In this document: one piece after another, positions 61,210 to 64,000 of the stretch
Layout of the letters: the number at the start of each line of letters is the position of its first letter
Numbering within the stretch: position 1 is the stretch's first letter
Translations under genes and position numbers: made by a program
NCBI GenBank assembly: GCA_026874595.1
Contig: CM049306.1
Location: 107,839,142 to 107,903,141 of the forward strand
Direction: 5' to 3'
Length of the DNA stretch: 64,000 bases
DNA from: Sipunculus nudus
Taxonomy: Eukaryota; Annelida; Sipuncula; Golfingiida; Sipunculidae
The notes under the pieces: model-generated
What the model was told of the DNA's origin: nothing
The model's database searches: none
Seen by the model: the letters and a program-made list of their open reading frames with translations, nothing else

Positions 61210-62350
61210 GTCGGAAGGCTATTCCATTTAATATTTCCTGCATAAAAAAAGATGTTTTTTTATGTCTGTGCGTGGTTTCGGAAGATTAACATGGGGAGTG
61301 TTATACTGATGAACATCACAAGTAAAAGTGAAATTCTTAATAAGATAAGAAGGGGCGAGTCCATTGATACATTTATACGTCAATATCGATAAAAGATACA
61401 TGTATCGTTGCTCCATGTTCATCCATCCATTATCATGGATAATTGCAAAGCTGCTGTGCGAGTGATCATAAATGCCTGAGATAATTCTGGCTTCTCGGCC
61501 CTGAAGTCGCTGAATTGGAAAACGAAATGTACGAGCACAATTTCCCCAACAGTAATGCCGTAGTCAATATTTGGTTGAATGAACGCGTGATAATATGTAT
61601 TCAAGTATTTTCTAGGGAGAAATTTGCTAATTTCCAGTAATCCTATCTTCGAACATAATTTCTTTATTACTTTTTTTGTCTGTGTCTTCCATGAAAGATG
61701 GCTGTCAATTTCAATGCCCAAATGGTAAGCATCTTAAACACTCACTATAATACAATTACCTACACTAATTGATGGGTTATCATCTGATCTACGTTGTTTT
61801 TAGTGTATTAACATCAAAGCTGATTTTTCGGCATTTATTGAAAGCTTATTATTACGCATCCAATTAACTACTTGGGAAAGGCCAGTCTGAAGTTTCTTTT
61901 GGGCAGAATTAACGTCAGGGCCGTTGACTTATATCGTGATATCATCGGCATAGATAGAGCATTTTGTTCCAGGGACATAAGCAGGCAAGTTGTTCAGATA
62001 TATTAAAAAGAGAATTGGACCGAGGACGGTGCCTTGAGGTACACCTGTTGTTATAGTTTTTACATCCGAAATGTATTAATTTGTGAAAACTCATAAGTAG
62101 AACCAGAGGGATTAATTATATGGAATTGCTTTTGTGGCTCGTGGGTAAACGTATTGGAAAAATTTTCTCCAATTGAGGTAAAATATTCAATGAATTCGTC
62201 GGCGGTGAAGTTGACAGAGTTTTTCTCGCAGCTATTTTTTGGTTGAATCACGTGTTTAAGAGTTGGCCACATTTGTTTGGAAGAGGTTGATGAGTTTATT
62301 TTATTATGGTAAAATTTCCTTTTCAGTGTTCTTATTACGCAGGTCACTCG
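61210..62350 (-). pseudogene. LINE ORF2, reverse transcriptase with palm deletion
   Basis: The linker (KMWPTLKHV-like, TADEFIEYFTSIGENFSNTF) ends FSQINTFRM at about 62062 and jumps directly to ITTGVPQGTVLGPILFLIY (RT motif B) and CSIYADD (motif C, 61952-61941). Motifs 0 to A, about 190 residues in this family, are missing at that junction. A TAA follows YADDITI at 61931. The thumb (LGIEIDSHLSWKTQ) and C-terminus (LTYKCINGLAPSYL) then follow. The deletion removes the first catalytic Asp, so the enzyme is inactive. Confidence 0.85.
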
Positions 62351-62689
62351 ATTACGTAGAATGCGAAAATGGTTCCATAAGGCGGGACTGCCATTTTTAT
62401 GGCAACTATTCCAGCTCTTTCACGACGATAAATTAATTGTTGAATGTGTCAAGTCATACAAGGATTTTTACGGTCACGCTTGACGCGAAAGGTTTTCAAA
62501 GGTGCATGTTCATTGCAGATAGTTAGGAATTCATCACGCCAGAGTTCCCAGGCTGGGCATACATCGTGTATGTCACAAAGACAGCGTAATGTGATGGAAG
62601 CTTTAATGGCTTGTCTGAAAGGACTAGGGTCGTATCGATTATACGATCTGATGGTGACAAATTTGTTTTTATCTACATTATTCTTAACA

Positions 62690-63345
62690 TGGTAATTAAG
62701 GTGTGTATAAATTATATAATGGTCGCTTAGAGACCAAGGAATAACGCCAGATCTGGAATGTTTTAATTTACAATTAGTAAAAATCAGATCGATCAAAGTA
62801 GAGGATGTAGGGGCTACACGTGTTGGACATGATATTAGTTGATGGAGGTTAAAGGAGGATTCCATATTTAGTATCCTGAGCGGAATAATCTATATTAAAA
62901 TCCCCTAAAATTAAGGTGTGGCGATGTTCCGACATAGCTAGTTCGATATTATTTATAAGTTAATATGGGTAATTGTTGTCAGAAGAGGGTGGTCTACATA
63001 TACACGCAATTAATACATGCATGTTATTCAAAATTACATCTACCCAGATACATTCGGAGTCATTTTCAGACAACTTAGAACAATACTCGGAACATAAATC
63101 ATTTCTGACAAGTATAGCAACTCCTCCGCCATGCCTATTTCTGTCTTCACGGTATATATGGTAGCCTGGGATATTTAATACAGAGTAAGAGATGGTTGAG
63201 TCCAACCATGTTTCACTTAGGCAGACTATGTGTACCTTAGGTGGCTCTAACAACCATGTTAGTTCATCGAGTTTAGGCAGCAGACTCCTTAAATTCAAGT
63301 GGATTATACTAAGTCCTCGGTTGTTATAAAGCTTCTTTAAGTAAG
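62690..63345 (-). pseudogene. LINE ORF2, EEP endonuclease domain
   Basis: Makes the nick that primes reverse transcription. In order: RGLSIIHLNLRSLLPK (start of domain), VCLSETWLD (catalytic Glu), GGGVAILVRNDL, then after a stop LILGDFNID (62909-62892), then LIDLIFTN and SLSDHYIIY (SDH motif, catalytic His). All expected blocks are present in the right order, but with an in-frame stop near 62960 and a second near 62860. A basic stretch, RVKRDRKNPCMT, follows. Confidence 0.85.
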
Positions 63346-63439
63346 AATTAGATATACTGTTAAAGTCAGGCGCGTCGGCGGCGTTATTTAATTTAGAGAA
63401 GCAGATCAGATTATGATTCGGAGAAATGGACGTAGATCA

Positions 63440-64000
63440 TAACACCGAATCATCCGACACTTCTGAATGTGATGAAAGAAAAATTGCCATTAAAATAACA
63501 TCCTGTATGTTTGACCTGAGGGCTTTGTTACCTTTCTTATTCAGGTGAAGTTGGTCAGATTTAAGAATTGAGGGGCCAAGGTCATCGTTTTATCAAGAGA
63601 GACCATCCATTTTTGTTTGCATAGAGTTCAAGGGCAGCATTTATTAGTTTGATTCTTCTTAAATAAACATGTGAGGGCCGTTGAATGATCGTGCTCATTG
63701 TGACATGTTTGACAAAGGGGTTCTGTTGAATAACTGTTTCGAGGTTTCGGAATTTGCGGATGGTGATATCTGCGCTTTCATGGCTGACATGGTTGGTGCC
63801 TATATGTATTATAAGGTATTTAGATTTTATAGATTTGATCTTTTCAACTGCATGTTCAAACGTGTATGCACTAAAGTCCACTGTTATCTGTGCTTTGGTT
63901 GATGCAGAGAGGGAAACAGAGTCAATGCTTTTGATCATTGAGTCTACAAGAACAGGTACATCAGTAGGCTGTCAGTAGTCTGATTTGACGATGAGACCGT
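63440..64000 (-). pseudogene. LINE ORF1, SGNH/GDSL esterase domain
   Basis: ORF1 protein of the LINE, thought to bind RNA; the esterase role is unclear. Visible: YLIIHIGTNHVSHES (the SGNH block III pattern GTND, here GTNH), and further on SDQLHLNKKGNKAL, the block V D-x-x-H. The domain's start (GDS block) lies beyond the window. A frameshift near 63590 separates the two blocks. A TGA near 63450 probably ends ORF1, about 70 codons before the endonuclease. The esterase-bearing ORF1 is known from CR1/L2-related clades. Confidence 0.75.

Larger units (their letters stand above)
60707..64000 (-). mobile_element. CR1/L2-group LINE (non-LTR retrotransposon), RT-deleted
   Basis: Reads right to left: esterase-type ORF1, endonuclease, linker, partial reverse transcriptase, 3' UTR. 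It ends at 60707 in a TAAATAAATAAATAAAA tail, a short tandem tail as used by CR1/L2-type elements for priming. It extends past the window at its 5' side. Stops and frameshifts plus deletion of the RT palm make it dead. It has only simple repeats and unique DNA next to it, and lies outside the 56-kb insertion. Confidence 0.88.

Noticed and set aside
62444-62695. Plus-strand frames across the LINE (also 62973-63164 and 63681-63978)
   Set aside because: Antisense shadows of LINE coding sequence, which reads clearly on the minus strand.

Overview
This is a gene-poor, AT-rich, repeat-dominated metazoan nuclear window. The content (a FLYWCH/MULE-type transposase gene with spliceosomal introns, a CR1/L2-like LINE with an SGNH esterase, a tRNA-derived SINE, hAT- and Harbinger-like elements and many Helentron-like non-autonomous elements) suggests an aquatic invertebrate such as a lophotrochozoan or a basal deuterostome. 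I cannot name the species. No prokaryotic, organellar or CRISPR feature was seen.

Main result. A decayed, multi-exon MULE (Mutator-like) transposase gene runs on the + strand from before base 1 to base 3035, and resumes at 59271-59892. The 56,233 bases between (3036-59268) are one insertion. They start with CCCTGCAAACA, end with TGTTTGCAGGG, and are flanked by a duplicated AA. Removing the insert and one AA restores the MULE reading frame: ..YMI joins SQWVESR, leading into the family's VRTN block. The insert carries AACGTT-rich tandem arrays at both ends: 315/945-bp units on the left and 187-bp units on the right.

A second element, 19218-26498 (7,281 bp), starts CCCTTA, ends TAAGGG, also duplicates AA, and also carries arrays of short palindromes at its ends (CATATATG/CTTATAAG). 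Its target is the head hairpin of a Helentron-like copy. Both target sites contain the same 8 bases, ATAAGTCA, cut at the same place. I propose that the two belong to one unassigned group of large, target-selective DNA transposons.

Layout. 1-3035: MULE 5' half. 3036-5760: AACGTT array with higher-order structure. 5.85-9.4 kb: 340-bp satellite. 9.4-15.1 kb: AT-rich DNA, then nested inverted-repeat elements holding a SINE and an unidentified reading frame. 15.2-29.9 kb: Helentron-like copies in one orientation, a decayed protein-coding stretch (18.7-19.15 kb) and the 7.3-kb element. 31.7-34.8 kb: 74-bp array with a telomere-like CCCTAACCC core. 36-38 kb: small tandem repeat and a Harbinger-like MITE. 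38.2-52 kb: more Helentron-like copies, three 1.2-kb-spaced exon-like blocks and a hAT-like element. 52-57 kb: old repeats and AT-rich DNA. 57-59.27 kb: right AACGTT array. 59.27-59.89 kb: MULE 3' exons. 60.7-64.0 kb: minus-strand LINE with its reverse-transcriptase palm deleted.

Few features here are likely to be functional genes. Nearly all coding sequence is transposon-derived and broken. The value of the window is as a stratigraphy of nested insertions.
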